A DNA stretch of 64,000 bases from NCBI RefSeq assembly GCF_001663175.1, contig NZ_CP016033.1, positions 2,604,001 to 2,668,000 of the forward strand, given 5' to 3'. The number at the start of each line of letters is the position of its first letter. The stretch's first letter is position 1. Positions 35,583 through 43,886 of this stretch are shown here, in pieces. Source of the stretch: Erythrobacter neustonensis. GTDB lineage: Bacteria > Pseudomonadota > Alphaproteobacteria > Sphingomonadales > Sphingomonadaceae. A program made the translations under genes and the position numbers. The notes beneath the pieces were generated by a model. The model saw nothing but the letters and a program-made list of their open reading frames with translations, was not told the DNA's origin and searched no databases.

Positions 35583-37010
35583 ATGGCCACCGACATCAAG
35601 ATGCCGGCATTGTCGCCCACGATGGAAGAAGGCACGCTGGCCAAGTGGCTGGTCAAGGTCGGCGACACGGTATCATCGGGCGACGTGATGGCCGAGATCG
35701 AGACCGACAAGGCGACGATGGAGTTCGAAGCGGTCGACGAGGGCGTGATTTCGGAAATTCTGGTCGAGGCGGGCACCGAAGGCGTGAAGGTCGGCGCGGT
35801 GATCGCACGGCTCGCAGCCGAAGGCGAGGAAGCGGCCCCCGCCAAGGCTCCCGCCGCACCGAAGGATGCCGAAGCCCAGCCCAAGGCAACCGCGCCTGCC
35901 GCCCCGGCCGCAGCCGATGGTCCGGCTGCGACCCCGACCGCGAAACGGATTGCCCAGCAGAACGGCATCGATCTGGCGAGCCTTGAAGGCACCGGACCCA
36001 AGGGCAAGGTCACCAAGGAAGATGTCGAGGCGGCAATCGCCAAGGCCGGCGGCAAGCCCGCAGCGGCGCCCGCACAGACCTCACCAGCCGCGGCCCCTTC
36101 GGGCGAACGCATCGTCGCCTCGCCGCTGGCCAAGCGTATGGCGAGCGACAGGGGCATCGACCTTGGCGCAGTGACCGGCAGCGGCCCCAATGGCCGGATC
36201 GTCAAGGACGATGTCGACAACTTCACGCCTGCCGCCCAAGCTGCCCCGGCGAAGGCGGATACTGCGGCGCCTTCGGAAACAGCACCAGCGCCAAAGCCGC
36301 AGCCCGAAATCGAAGGCGGCGCGCCCTATTCGGAAGAAAAACTGTCGGGCGTGCGCAAGGTCATCGCCCGCCGCCTCACTGAGAGCAAGCAGACCGTCCC
36401 GCACTTCTATCTCACCATCGACATCCGGCTCGATCCGCTGCTGGAACTGCGCAGCGCGCTCAACAAGTCGCTCGAGCCCGATGGCGTGAAGCTGTCGGTC
36501 AACGACCTCCTCATCAAGGCGCTCGCCCGCGCGCTCATCCGCGTGCCGCAGTGCAATGTCAGCTATCACGGCGATACGCTGCGCCGGTATGAACGCGCCG
36601 ATATCTCGGTCGCGGTCGCCGCGCCCTCGGGTCTGATCACGCCCGTCATCACCAATGCCGACACCAAGGGCCTCGCCGCGATCTCGACCGAGATGAAGAC
36701 GCTTGCGGGCAAGGCGCGCGATGGCAAGCTGATGCCGCACGAATATCAGGGCGGCACAGCGAGCCTTTCGAACCTCGGCATGTTCGGGATCAAGCAGTTC
36801 GACGCGGTGATCAACCCGCCGCAGGGCATGATCCTCGCGGTCGGGGCGGGGCAGCAGGCGCCCTATGTGGTCGATGGCGAGATCAAGGTCGCGACCGTTC
36901 TCCACGCTTCGGGAAGCTTCGACCACCGCGCCATCGATGGCGCCGACGGCGCGCAGCTGATGGAGGCTATCAAGCAGCTGGTCGAGAACCCGATGGGGCT
37001 GGTTGTTTGA
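35583..37010 (+). CDS. pdhC: Pyruvate dehydrogenase E2, dihydrolipoamide acetyltransferase
   Basis: E2 transfers acetyl groups from lipoate to CoA at the core of the pyruvate dehydrogenase complex. The 475-residue protein has a lipoyl domain (1-78; lipoyl Lys43 in ETDKATMEF), an Ala/Pro linker, then two peripheral subunit-binding-like domains, [16 protein letters not shown] near 117-153 and [16 protein letters not shown] near 178-214, and a catalytic domain with FDHRAIDG (His448). Two binding domains in one E2 are unusual for bacterial PdhC. The first three genes of a pdh operon are not in view. The start is ATG 35583. Confidence 0.94.
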   Translation: MATDIKMPALSPTMEEGTLAKWLVKVGDTVSSGDVMAEIETDKATMEFEAVDEGVISEILVEAGTEGVKVGAVIARLAAEGEEAAPAKAPAAPKDAEAQPKATAPAAPAAADGPAATPTAKRIAQQNGIDLASLEGTGPKGKVTKEDVEAAIAKAGGKPAAAPAQTSPAAAPSGERIVASPLAKRMASDRGIDLGAVTGSGPNGRIVKDDVDNFTPAAQAAPAKADTAAPSETAPAPKPQPEIEGGAPYSEEKLSGVRKVIARRLTESKQTVPHFYLTIDIRLDPLLELRSALNKSLEPDGVKLSVNDLLIKALARALIRVPQCNVSYHGDTLRRYERADISVAVAAPSGLITPVITNADTKGLAAISTEMKTLAGKARDGKLMPHEYQGGTASLSNLGMFGIKQFDAVINPPQGMILAVGAGQQAPYVVDGEIKVATVLHASGSFDHRAIDGADGAQLMEAIKQLVENPMGLVV

Positions 37011-37011
37011 G

Positions 37012-37464
37012 GTGACTGTTCGGTCCACCAACTCCTCTCCCCTTGTGGGAGAGGAAGGGGCCCGCCGCGCAGCGGTGGGAAGGAGAGGGGGCACGCGCAA
37101 CCTTCTGCCGCTGGCAAAGAAGATGCGGCGCGAACCCACTGAGGCCCAAGCAGAAATTTGGTCGATGGTCCGCGGCCAGCGCCTCGGGGGATTGAAGTTC
37201 AAGCGACAGGAGCAGTTGGGCGATTACATCGTCGATTTCGTCTGCTTCGGATCGCGCTTGATTGTCGAAGCCGATGGTTCGCAGCACGCCGAAAGTGCGA
37301 GCGACGCGGTGCGTGATGGATGGTTGCAGGTTCAGGGGTTCCGAGTGCTCAGATTTTGGAACAACGATATTTTGAAAAATCCCGAGGGCGTGGCGCGCGT
37401 CATTCTCGACGCAGCGCAGCCCCCTCTCCCCAACCCCTCTCCCACAGCGGGAGAAAGGCAATGA
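37012..37464 (+). CDS. DUF559 domain protein (endonuclease-like)
   Basis: The 150-residue protein carries a DUF559 domain (about 30-140): MRREPTEAQAEIWSMVRG, FKRQEQLGDYIVDFVC, RLIVEADGSQH and FRVLRFWNNDIL. The D-x-x ... E-A-D-G-x-Q-H pattern is the catalytic core of a very-short-patch-repair-like endonuclease fold, but no function is established. Start is uncertain: GTG 37012 directly follows the pdhC stop, while ATG 37123 would remove the segment encoded by the C/T-rich hairpins. It overlaps the thioesterase start (ATGA). Hairpins flank it at both ends, suggesting acquisition as a cassette. Confidence 0.78.
   Translation: MTVRSTNSSPLVGEEGARRAAVGRRGGTRNLLPLAKKMRREPTEAQAEIWSMVRGQRLGGLKFKRQEQLGDYIVDFVCFGSRLIVEADGSQHAESASDAVRDGWLQVQGFRVLRFWNNDILKNPEGVARVILDAAQPPLPNPSPTAGERQ
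37034..37079 (+). repeat. Left-end C/T-rich hairpins of the DUF559 cassette
   Basis: CCTCTCCC (37034-37041) pairs with GGGAGAGG (37047-37054) around a 5-base loop, and CCCGCCGC (37061-37068) pairs with GCGGTGGG (37072-37079, one G-T pair). They resemble REP-like stem-loops and lie within the 5' end of the DUF559 frame. Confidence 0.65.
37438..37454 (+). repeat. Right-end hairpin of the DUF559 cassette
   Basis: TCTCCC (37438-37443) pairs with GGGAGA (37449-37454) around ACAGC, preceded by a C/T-rich run (CCCCTCTCCCC). It has the same core as the left-end hairpin and ends seven bases before the thioesterase ATG. Confidence 0.6.
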
Positions 37465-37838
37465 CCCGCGATCCCCTTATCCGCGTCACCGCCATGCCCG
37501 CCGACACGAACCCCTATGGCGGGGTGTTTGGCGGGTGGCTGATGGCGCAGATGGCATTGGGCGCTGGCAGTCTTGCAAGCCGCGTGGGGCAGGGCAAGGC
37601 GGTGGTCGTCTCGGCGACCGACTTTGCTTTTCCGGGCGCGATGGCGGTGGGGGACGAACTCAGCGTATATTGCGACCTCCTCACCACCGGAACCACCTCG
37701 CTCACCATCGCTGCCGAAGCCATTGCGCGGGAACGCAACAGCGAGGCCACGCAGACCGTCGCGCGCGGCACCTTCAAGTTCGTGCTGATCGGCGAGGATG
37801 GCCGCCCGCGCGCGCTGGCTCGGGGCGGCGCGGCATGA
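37461..37838 (+). CDS. Acyl-CoA thioesterase, YciA-like hotdog fold
   Basis: The 125-residue protein matches short YciA-type thioesterases: the conserved GGVFGGWLMAQMALGAGSLAS helix region (GVFGGWLMAQ), VVVSATDFAFPGAMAVGDEL and GTFKFVLIGEDGRPR. The Asp/Asn catalytic residue in DTNPYGG and the ATDFAF strand are retained. Such enzymes cleave acyl-CoAs. The ATG overlaps the DUF559 stop by four bases, and the stop overlaps the next short frame's start. Confidence 0.88.
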   Translation: MTRDPLIRVTAMPADTNPYGGVFGGWLMAQMALGAGSLASRVGQGKAVVVSATDFAFPGAMAVGDELSVYCDLLTTGTTSLTIAAEAIARERNSEATQTVARGTFKFVLIGEDGRPRALARGGAA

Positions 37839-37960
37839 GCCGCTTTCCTACTCATGCCGCGGCAGGCATCATCCGCGCGATGATCCGCCACCACTCCTTG
37901 CCGCGCCCGGCGCGCACCGTTTCCAAGGCACCCGTGCAGGGACGAGTTTTCCTTTCCTGA
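37835..37960 (+). CDS. Possible 41-residue protein overlapping the thioesterase stop
   Basis: ATG 37835 overlaps the thioesterase stop by four bases and a frame of 41 residues runs to TGA 37960. It is basic and Pro/His-rich (RHHSLPRPAR) with no recognised domain. The tight overlap supports translation; the short length and lack of any homology knowledge weaken it. Confidence 0.35.
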   Translation: MSRFPTHAAAGIIRAMIRHHSLPRPARTVSKAPVQGRVFLS

Positions 37961-38009
37961 ACAGTGTCTCATGTGTCTCCAACAGACAGCCAATCGAGGG
38001 ATTATCTGA

Positions 38010-39422
38010 ATGTCTGCCAATTATGACGTGATCGTGCTGGGTTCGGGCCCCGGCGGCTATGTCGCAGCGATTCGCTGCGCGCAGCTGGGCCTGAAGACCG
38101 CGATCGTGGAACGCGAGAACCTGGGCGGCATCTGCCTCAACTGGGGCTGCATCCCGACCAAGGCGATGCTGCGTTCGGCCGAGATCTTCCACTACATGAG
38201 CCATGCGGGCGATTACGGCCTCAAGGTCGCAGGCGAGATCGAGGCCGATCTGGCCGCGATCGTCAAGCGCAGCCGCGGCGTCGCCAAGCAGCTCAATCAG
38301 GGCGTTGCGCACCTGATGAAGAAGAACAAGATCACTGTCCACATGGGCGAAGGCACGCTGACCGGCGCGAACTCGCTGAGCGTGAAGGGCGAGCAGGGCG
38401 AAGAACAGCTCACCGCCAAGCACATCATCGTCGCCACGGGGGCGCGCGCGCGCGACCTGCCTTTTGCCAAGGCCGACGGCAAGCGCGTGTGGAGCTATCG
38501 CCACGCGATGACGCCGGCAGAGCTTCCCGAAAAGCTGCTGGTGATCGGATCAGGCGCGATCGGGATCGAATTTGCCAGCTTCTACAACGATCTGGGCAGC
38601 GAAGTGACCGTGGTGGAAATGCTCAACCGGATCGTTCCGGTCGAGGATGCGGATATCTCGACCTTCCTTGAAAAGAGCCTCAAGAAGCAAGGCATCACGA
38701 TCATGACCGGCGCGGGGGTCGAGGCCATCGAGGTGAGCGACAAGGGCGTCTCGGCAACGATCAAGGACAAGGCGGGCAAGAGCGCCAAGAGCGATTTCAC
38801 CCATGTCATCGTCGCGGTCGGGATCGTGCCCAATACCGAGAATATCGGTTTGGAAGGGCTTGCCGAAATGGAGCGCGGCTTCATCCAGATCGATCCCTAT
38901 GGCCGGACGAAATCGAAGGGCCTGTGGGCGATCGGCGATTGCACGCCCGGCCCGTGGCTCGCGCACAAGGCCAGCCACGAGGGCGTCACCGCCGCCGAGG
39001 CGATCGCGCAGGAGCTCGGCAACACCGAGGTTCATCCCCATGCGCTCAACCGCAACAACATTCCGGGCTGCACCTATTGCCACCCGCAGATCGCCAGCGT
39101 CGGCATGACCGAAGCCAGGGCGAAGGAAGCGGGATACGAGGTGCGCGTCGGCAACTTCCCCTTCATCGGCAACGGCAAGGCGATCGCGCTGGGCGAAGTC
39201 GAAGGCTTCGTGAAGACCGTGTTCGATGCCAAGACCGGCGAATTGCTAGGCGCGCACATGATTGGCGCGGAAGTGACCGAGCTGATTCAGGGTTACACCG
39301 TGGGCAAGACGCTTGAGACCACCGAGACAGAGCTGGTGCAGACGGTGTTCCCGCATCCGACCTTGAGCGAGATGATGCACGAAAGCGTATTGTCCGCCTA
39401 TGGCCGGGCGTTGCACATCTGA
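38010..39422 (+). CDS. lpdA: Dihydrolipoyl dehydrogenase (E3)
   Basis: E3 reoxidises the lipoamide of 2-oxoacid dehydrogenases with NAD+. The 470-residue flavoprotein has a FAD-binding GSGPGGY motif at 11-17, the redox-active GGICLNWGCIPT box (Cys42 and Cys47), a second GSGAIGIEFASFYNDLGSEV NAD domain (in parts VIGSGAIGIEF), GIVPNTENIGLEG and a C-terminal dimer interface ending HPTLSEMMHESV with the catalytic His. It completes the complex with pdhC. A DUF559 cassette, thioesterase and short frame separate the two genes. Confidence 0.97.
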   Translation: MSANYDVIVLGSGPGGYVAAIRCAQLGLKTAIVERENLGGICLNWGCIPTKAMLRSAEIFHYMSHAGDYGLKVAGEIEADLAAIVKRSRGVAKQLNQGVAHLMKKNKITVHMGEGTLTGANSLSVKGEQGEEQLTAKHIIVATGARARDLPFAKADGKRVWSYRHAMTPAELPEKLLVIGSGAIGIEFASFYNDLGSEVTVVEMLNRIVPVEDADISTFLEKSLKKQGITIMTGAGVEAIEVSDKGVSATIKDKAGKSAKSDFTHVIVAVGIVPNTENIGLEGLAEMERGFIQIDPYGRTKSKGLWAIGDCTPGPWLAHKASHEGVTAAEAIAQELGNTEVHPHALNRNNIPGCTYCHPQIASVGMTEARAKEAGYEVRVGNFPFIGNGKAIALGEVEGFVKTVFDAKTGELLGAHMIGAEVTELIQGYTVGKTLETTETELVQTVFPHPTLSEMMHESVLSAYGRALHI

Positions 39423-39517
39423 TTGCCTGCGGGAGCGCCGCCGATCGGTCGGACATGCCGTTCGACCGCACCCTCGGCATTCTTGCATAGGTTAGTAATC
39501 TGAGGCAGAAAGGACGC

Positions 39518-40684
39518 GTGAACCAGCACGCGTCCGATCTCGCCATGCGCATCAATGCTGCCGACCGCGCATTGGCCGGGGGCAACGTAACGCAGGCGCG
39601 CCATATTCTCGAAGAGGCGGCGCGGCTCGATCCGCCCTCGACCGAATTCTGGCACCGCCTGGCGACGGTGCGCAAGATGGGCGGGGCGCCGATGCTCGCG
39701 GTCGAGGCGATCGACCGGGCGCTGGCGCTCGCGCCGCTCGACTTCTTCGGATTGCTGATGCGGGCGCATCTGCTGGACAGTGCCGGACATCCGGAGGCGG
39801 GCGAGGCCTATGGCCGGGCCCTGGCACAACCGCGGCCCGATCCGCTGCCGCCGATGCTGGCCCGGACGCTCGAGCGTGCGCAGGTCAAATGGGCCGAGCA
39901 TCAGCAATCGATGACCTCACTGCTCGCGAGCGCGGTCGAGGCGAGCGGCGCCGATCTCACCCCCTCGGAACGCGCCCGCGCTGAGCGGTTCGCAAGCAAC
40001 ATCGCGCGCAAGACGCGGTGCTATCACTCCGAACCGACGCACTTTGCCTGGCCGGGCCTGCGCGAAGCGGAGTTCCACGACCGCGCCGCATTCCCTTGGA
40101 TCGAGGAACTCGAAGCCCTCACGCCTGCGATCCGCGCGGAAATGGAAGCCGTGGCGGGCGCACCCGACGCAGCGCTGGTGCCCTATGTCACCTATGCGGA
40201 CAGCACGCCGCTGGCCCAATGGCGCGCGCTCAATTTCAGCCGCGACTGGACCGCGATCCATCTCATCGAGCGCGGCACGACCATCGCGGGCAACGCAGCG
40301 CATTGCCCGCAAACCATGGGCCTCCTCGCGCGGATGGAGCAGCCGAACATCGCCGGCTGCGCCGCGAATGCGATGTTCTCGCTGCTGGCGCCCAACACCC
40401 ACATCCCGCCGCATGTCGGGGTTGGCAATTTCCGCCTGCTGTGCCATCTGCCGCTGATTGTTCCCGACCGCTGCTGGTTCCGCGTCGGCGCGGACACGCG
40501 CGATTTTGCCGAGGGGCGGGCATGGGTGTTCGACGATACGATCGAACATGAGGCGAAGAACGAAACCGACGAGCTGCGGGTCATCCTCATCTTCGATATC
40601 TGGCACCCCGACCTGTCGCCGGCCGAGCGCGCCGCGATCCAGGCAGCAGTGAGCGCGGCGGCCATGCCGGTCGGCGCGCTCTGA
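39518..40684 (+). CDS. TPR-containing aspartyl/asparaginyl beta-hydroxylase-domain protein
   Basis: The 388-residue protein has a TPR-like N-terminal half (about 5-110, with ADRALAGGNVTQARHILEEA) and a C-terminal Asp/Asn beta-hydroxylase domain. The domain's iron-ligand motif H-x-G is visible in IPPHVGVGNFRLLCHLPL and the distal His in DTIEHEAKNET; an Arg in the beta-barrel should bind 2-oxoglutarate. The start is GTG 39518 behind a GAAAGGA site. The substrate protein is unknown. It is convergent with tRNA-Ser. Confidence 0.85.
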   Translation: MNQHASDLAMRINAADRALAGGNVTQARHILEEAARLDPPSTEFWHRLATVRKMGGAPMLAVEAIDRALALAPLDFFGLLMRAHLLDSAGHPEAGEAYGRALAQPRPDPLPPMLARTLERAQVKWAEHQQSMTSLLASAVEASGADLTPSERARAERFASNIARKTRCYHSEPTHFAWPGLREAEFHDRAAFPWIEELEALTPAIRAEMEAVAGAPDAALVPYVTYADSTPLAQWRALNFSRDWTAIHLIERGTTIAGNAAHCPQTMGLLARMEQPNIAGCAANAMFSLLAPNTHIPPHVGVGNFRLLCHLPLIVPDRCWFRVGADTRDFAEGRAWVFDDTIEHEAKNETDELRVILIFDIWHPDLSPAERAAIQAAVSAAAMPVGAL

Positions 40685-40746
40685 TCCATTGCCATCGCTG
40701 CCGGCGTCGTACGCGGCGCGGGTTGTCATAAAAGCCGCAACAACAC

Positions 40747-40836
40747 TGGCGGACAGGGTGGGATTCGAACCCACGGTAGGCTTGCACCTACGGCGGTTTT
40801 CAAGACCGCTGCCTTAAACCACTCGGCCACCTGTCC
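40747..40836 (-). tRNA. tRNA-Ser(UGA)
   Basis: Read on the reverse strand, bases 40836 to 40750 fold as a class II tRNA: acceptor stem GGACAGG with CCTGTCC, anticodon loop with UGA (reading UCA/UCN codons), a long variable arm, a GGTTCGAATCC T-arm, discriminator G, and an encoded CCA (40749-40747). Confidence 0.97.
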
Positions 40837-40963
40837 TTGGGCGCCATCCGCTAACCGCGTGCTGCGCTCTTGTCACCTATCTTGTGGGCTTCGGCATGCC
40901 AAGGGGGGGAGAAAGGCGTTCCTGTTGTTGGGAATTCAGACAGAGTGTGACATCCCCGCACAG

Positions 40964-42013
40964 ATGATTCCCCGGACCCTTTCTGCCACCGCGCTCGCGC
41001 TTGCGGCATTCGCCACTCTGGGAGCGCCTCCCGCAGCCGCGCCCGCTGCTGCGCAAAGCAGCGTGGACGGCGTTCCGTTCGATGCCTATCTCGAACTGCT
41101 CAAGGCGCGGGCAAGGGCCGAGGGCGTGCGCGAATCCACGCTTGAACGAATGACCGCCGGGCTGGTCCCCAACCCGCGGGTCATCGCGCTCGACAACAGC
41201 CAACCCGGCACTGCAACCTCGAGCGGCTACCCCTCGATGGCGAATTACATCGCCACCCATGTCGATAATGCACGGATCGGGGGCGGGCGCGCGGTGATCG
41301 GACAGCACCGCGAGCAATTGGCGCGGATCGAGGCGCAGTACGGCGTGCCGGCAGAGATCATCGTCGCGATTTTCGGGCATGAAACCAGCTACGGCCGGGT
41401 GAAGGGCGATTTCGATCTTGCGCGCAGCCTTGCCACGCTTGCCTGGGAGGGGCGGCGGCGGGAATTGTTCGCGGGCGAATTCGTCGCGTTGATGAAAGTC
41501 GCGGACAAGGGATATGACCGCAGCCAGCTGGTGGGATCCTATGCCGGTGCCTTCGGCAATCCGCAGTTCCTGCCCAGTGTGTATCTGAGGCTCGCCACCG
41601 ATGGCGATGGCGATGGCCGAGCCGACATCATGGCGAACCGTGCGGATACCTTTGCCTCGATCGCGAACTATTTCCGCGATGCCGGTTGGCGCCCGGGTCA
41701 GCCTTGGGGCGTGCGCGCCGCCGTGCCTTCGGGCTTCGATGTATCGCCCTACGCCACGCGGCTGGCCTCACCGGTCTGCCCGCGGGTGCATGAGCGGCTC
41801 AGCCGGTGGATGACGGTCGCTGAATGGCGCAATGCCGGCGTCGTGCCGCAGCGCGCTCTGGCCGATGACGTCATGGTGTCGTTCTTCCAGCCCGATGGTC
41901 CGGGAACGCGGGCCTGGCTTCTGACTGGCAATTACCGCGCGATCCTCGAATACAATTGCTCAAGCTATTATGCCCTGAGCGTGGGATTGCTGGCTGATGA
42001 AATCGTGAACTGA
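40964..42013 (+). CDS. Lytic murein transglycosylase, MltB-like
   Basis: The 349-residue protein has a signal peptide (ending near AAAQ) and an SLT/MltB-type domain: IIVAIFGHETSYGRVKGDFD holds the catalytic Glu, with AFGNPQFLPSVYLRLATDGDGDGRADI typical of the family. It cleaves glycan strands with 1,6-anhydro formation in the periplasm. ATG 40964 is chosen over a longer frame from 40859 because the signal peptide starts here. It precedes dacC by 53 bases that hold an RNA hairpin. Confidence 0.9.
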   Translation: MIPRTLSATALALAAFATLGAPPAAAPAAAQSSVDGVPFDAYLELLKARARAEGVRESTLERMTAGLVPNPRVIALDNSQPGTATSSGYPSMANYIATHVDNARIGGGRAVIGQHREQLARIEAQYGVPAEIIVAIFGHETSYGRVKGDFDLARSLATLAWEGRRRELFAGEFVALMKVADKGYDRSQLVGSYAGAFGNPQFLPSVYLRLATDGDGDGRADIMANRADTFASIANYFRDAGWRPGQPWGVRAAVPSGFDVSPYATRLASPVCPRVHERLSRWMTVAEWRNAGVVPQRALADDVMVSFFQPDGPGTRAWLLTGNYRAILEYNCSSYYALSVGLLADEIVN

Positions 42014-42057
42014 GCCTATCCGCCGCCTCGCCAAGCGTGCACGCGGTGGGTATAGGC
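42014..42057 (+). other. RNA hairpin between the transglycosylase and dacC
   Basis: GCCTATCCGCCGC (42014-42026) pairs with 42043-42057 through a 2-base bulge and one G-T pair around a 16-base loop. It has no T-run, so it is not an evident terminator; it may affect dacC translation, since it ends nine bases before that ATG. Confidence 0.4.
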
Positions 42058-42066
42058 GGGCGCGTG

Positions 42067-43248
42067 ATGATTGCTCGACGATTGCGGCGCGCGGCGCCCT
42101 TGTTTGCCCTGACTGCATTGACATTGGCAGCCCCGGCGCATCCCGCCCCGCTTGCGCCTGCCGTTTTGCCTGCGGTGCCCGATGCAATCGAAGCGCCGGT
42201 CGCCCTGCTGGTCGATGTCGGCAGCGGTCAGGTGCTGCATGCGCGCCATCCCGATGCGCGCTTCATGCCGGCATCGGTCACCAAGGTGATGACGCTGTTT
42301 CTGGCATTCGAACTGATCGAGCAAAGGCGCCTCGACCCCGCGCAGATTTTCGAAATGAGCCCGCAGATCGCACGCGAGTGGCGGCGAAAGGGTTCGACGA
42401 TGTTCCTCACCCAGGGCGAACGGGTCAGCGTCGATGATCTCCTGCTCGGGATCGCGAATGTCTCGGCCAATGATGGCGCAGCCGTGCTCGCCGAAGGACA
42501 GGCAGGCTCGCTCGCCGCCTGGACTGCGCAGATGAATGCCACCGCCCGTTCGATCGGGATGACCGGAAGCTATTTCTCCAGCCCGAACGGGTGGCCCGAC
42601 CAAGGGCGTACTTTCACCACGGCGAACGATCTTGCGACGCTCGCGCGCGCTTTGGTTATGCGCCACCCGGACAAATTCGGCTATTACATCGGCCGCGCCG
42701 GGCTTGATTACAAAGGCATCGCGCAGGTCAATCACGACCCGATGATCGGCCGCGTGCCGGGCGCCGACGGGATCAAGACTGGCTTCACCAACGAAGCCGG
42801 TTTCTCCTACCTTGGCACTGCACGGCGCAATGGGCAGCGGCTGGTGCTGGTGCTGGCGGGCGTGGAGAACGGGCGGCTGCGCGCCAAGCTTGCCAAATCC
42901 TATATCGAGTGGGGGTTTTCGGCCTTCGACCGGAAAACGCTGTTCGCCAATGGCGCGGTTGTCGGAAGCGCCCGCGTGCAGGATGGCGAAACACGCGGCG
43001 TGCCGCTCAAGGCCGCAGGACCGGTCGCGATCAATCTGCCGCGCGCCAGCAACAGCGCGTTGACCGCAACGATCCGCTATGAAGGCCCCTTGCGCGCGCC
43101 GATCAAAGCCGGACAGGAAGTCGCGCTGCTCGAAATTACCGCCGAAGGCGCCGCGCCGGCCCGTATTCCGCTGTATGCCGCACAGGACGTGGCCGTCGCC
43201 GGCCCGGTGGACCGGGTCATCAACGCCGTTGCTGCGGTGTTTTCATGA
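42067..43248 (+). CDS. dacC: D-alanyl-D-alanine carboxypeptidase (PBP5 type)
   Basis: The 393-residue penicillin-binding protein removes terminal D-alanine from peptidoglycan. It has an export signal, the SxxK motif in PASVTKVM, the SxN motif SAND, and DGIKTGFTN (KTG). After the peptidase domain, a C-terminal PBP5-like beta-domain and an amphipathic terminal helix (VDRVINAVAAVFS) anchor it to the membrane. ATG 42067 is preferred to GTG 42064 and the longer frame. Its stop overlaps tmk. Symbol given by context; it could be dacA. Confidence 0.9.
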   Translation: MIARRLRRAAPLFALTALTLAAPAHPAPLAPAVLPAVPDAIEAPVALLVDVGSGQVLHARHPDARFMPASVTKVMTLFLAFELIEQRRLDPAQIFEMSPQIAREWRRKGSTMFLTQGERVSVDDLLLGIANVSANDGAAVLAEGQAGSLAAWTAQMNATARSIGMTGSYFSSPNGWPDQGRTFTTANDLATLARALVMRHPDKFGYYIGRAGLDYKGIAQVNHDPMIGRVPGADGIKTGFTNEAGFSYLGTARRNGQRLVLVLAGVENGRLRAKLAKSYIEWGFSAFDRKTLFANGAVVGSARVQDGETRGVPLKAAGPVAINLPRASNSALTATIRYEGPLRAPIKAGQEVALLEITAEGAAPARIPLYAAQDVAVAGPVDRVINAVAAVFS

Positions 43249-43886
43249 TCGCGCCCGCGCGCTTCATCGCCTTCGAGGGCGGGGAGGGGGCAGGCAAATC
43301 GACCCAGGCACGGATGCTGGCCGATGCCCTGCGCGCGCGCGGCCTCGGCGTCATCGTGACCCGTGAGCCGGGCGGCACACCGGGCGCAGAGGTGATCCGC
43401 GCCTTGCTGCTCAATCCGCCGCAGGCCGCCCAAACCGGCGGCTGGACGGCAGAGGCCGAAGCCTTGCTCTTTGCGGCAGCGCGCGCAGATCATGTCGCGC
43501 AGCTTATCCGACCGGCGCTCGCGCGCGGCGATTGGGTGATCTGCGACAGGTTCATCGATTCGAGCCGCGCCTATCAGGGCGGGGCGGGGCATCTCGGCGA
43601 TCAGGCGATCACGGATCTGCACCTCTTCGGTAGCGGGGGTCTGCGTCCTGACCGCGTGATCCTGCTCGAAGGAGACGAAGCTGCGCTGACGCAGCGGCTG
43701 GCGGCGCGCGGAGAGGCCGCCGATGCGATCGAGGCGAGGTCCGCGGCTTATCACCGCGCGGTGGCGCAGTCCTTCGCCGATCTTGCCGATGCCGATCCTT
43801 CTGGCTTTGCCCGGATCGATGCCGTCGGGTCCACCGCTGCGGTTCATCAGCGCATCATGCGGGCGATCGCGGATCTGCTGCCATGA
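43245..43886 (+). CDS. tmk: Thymidylate kinase
   Basis: TMK phosphorylates dTMP to dTDP. The 213-residue protein has the P-loop FEGGEGAGKST (residues 10-20), the REPGGTPGAE DR-type motif, LARGDWVICDRFIDSSRAYQGG (in parts DRFIDSS) and a lid region. Its start overlaps the dacC stop (ATGA) and its stop overlaps holB by four bases. Confidence 0.96.
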   Translation: MIAPARFIAFEGGEGAGKSTQARMLADALRARGLGVIVTREPGGTPGAEVIRALLLNPPQAAQTGGWTAEAEALLFAAARADHVAQLIRPALARGDWVICDRFIDSSRAYQGGAGHLGDQAITDLHLFGSGGLRPDRVILLEGDEAALTQRLAARGEAADAIEARSAAYHRAVAQSFADLADADPSGFARIDAVGSTAAVHQRIMRAIADLLP

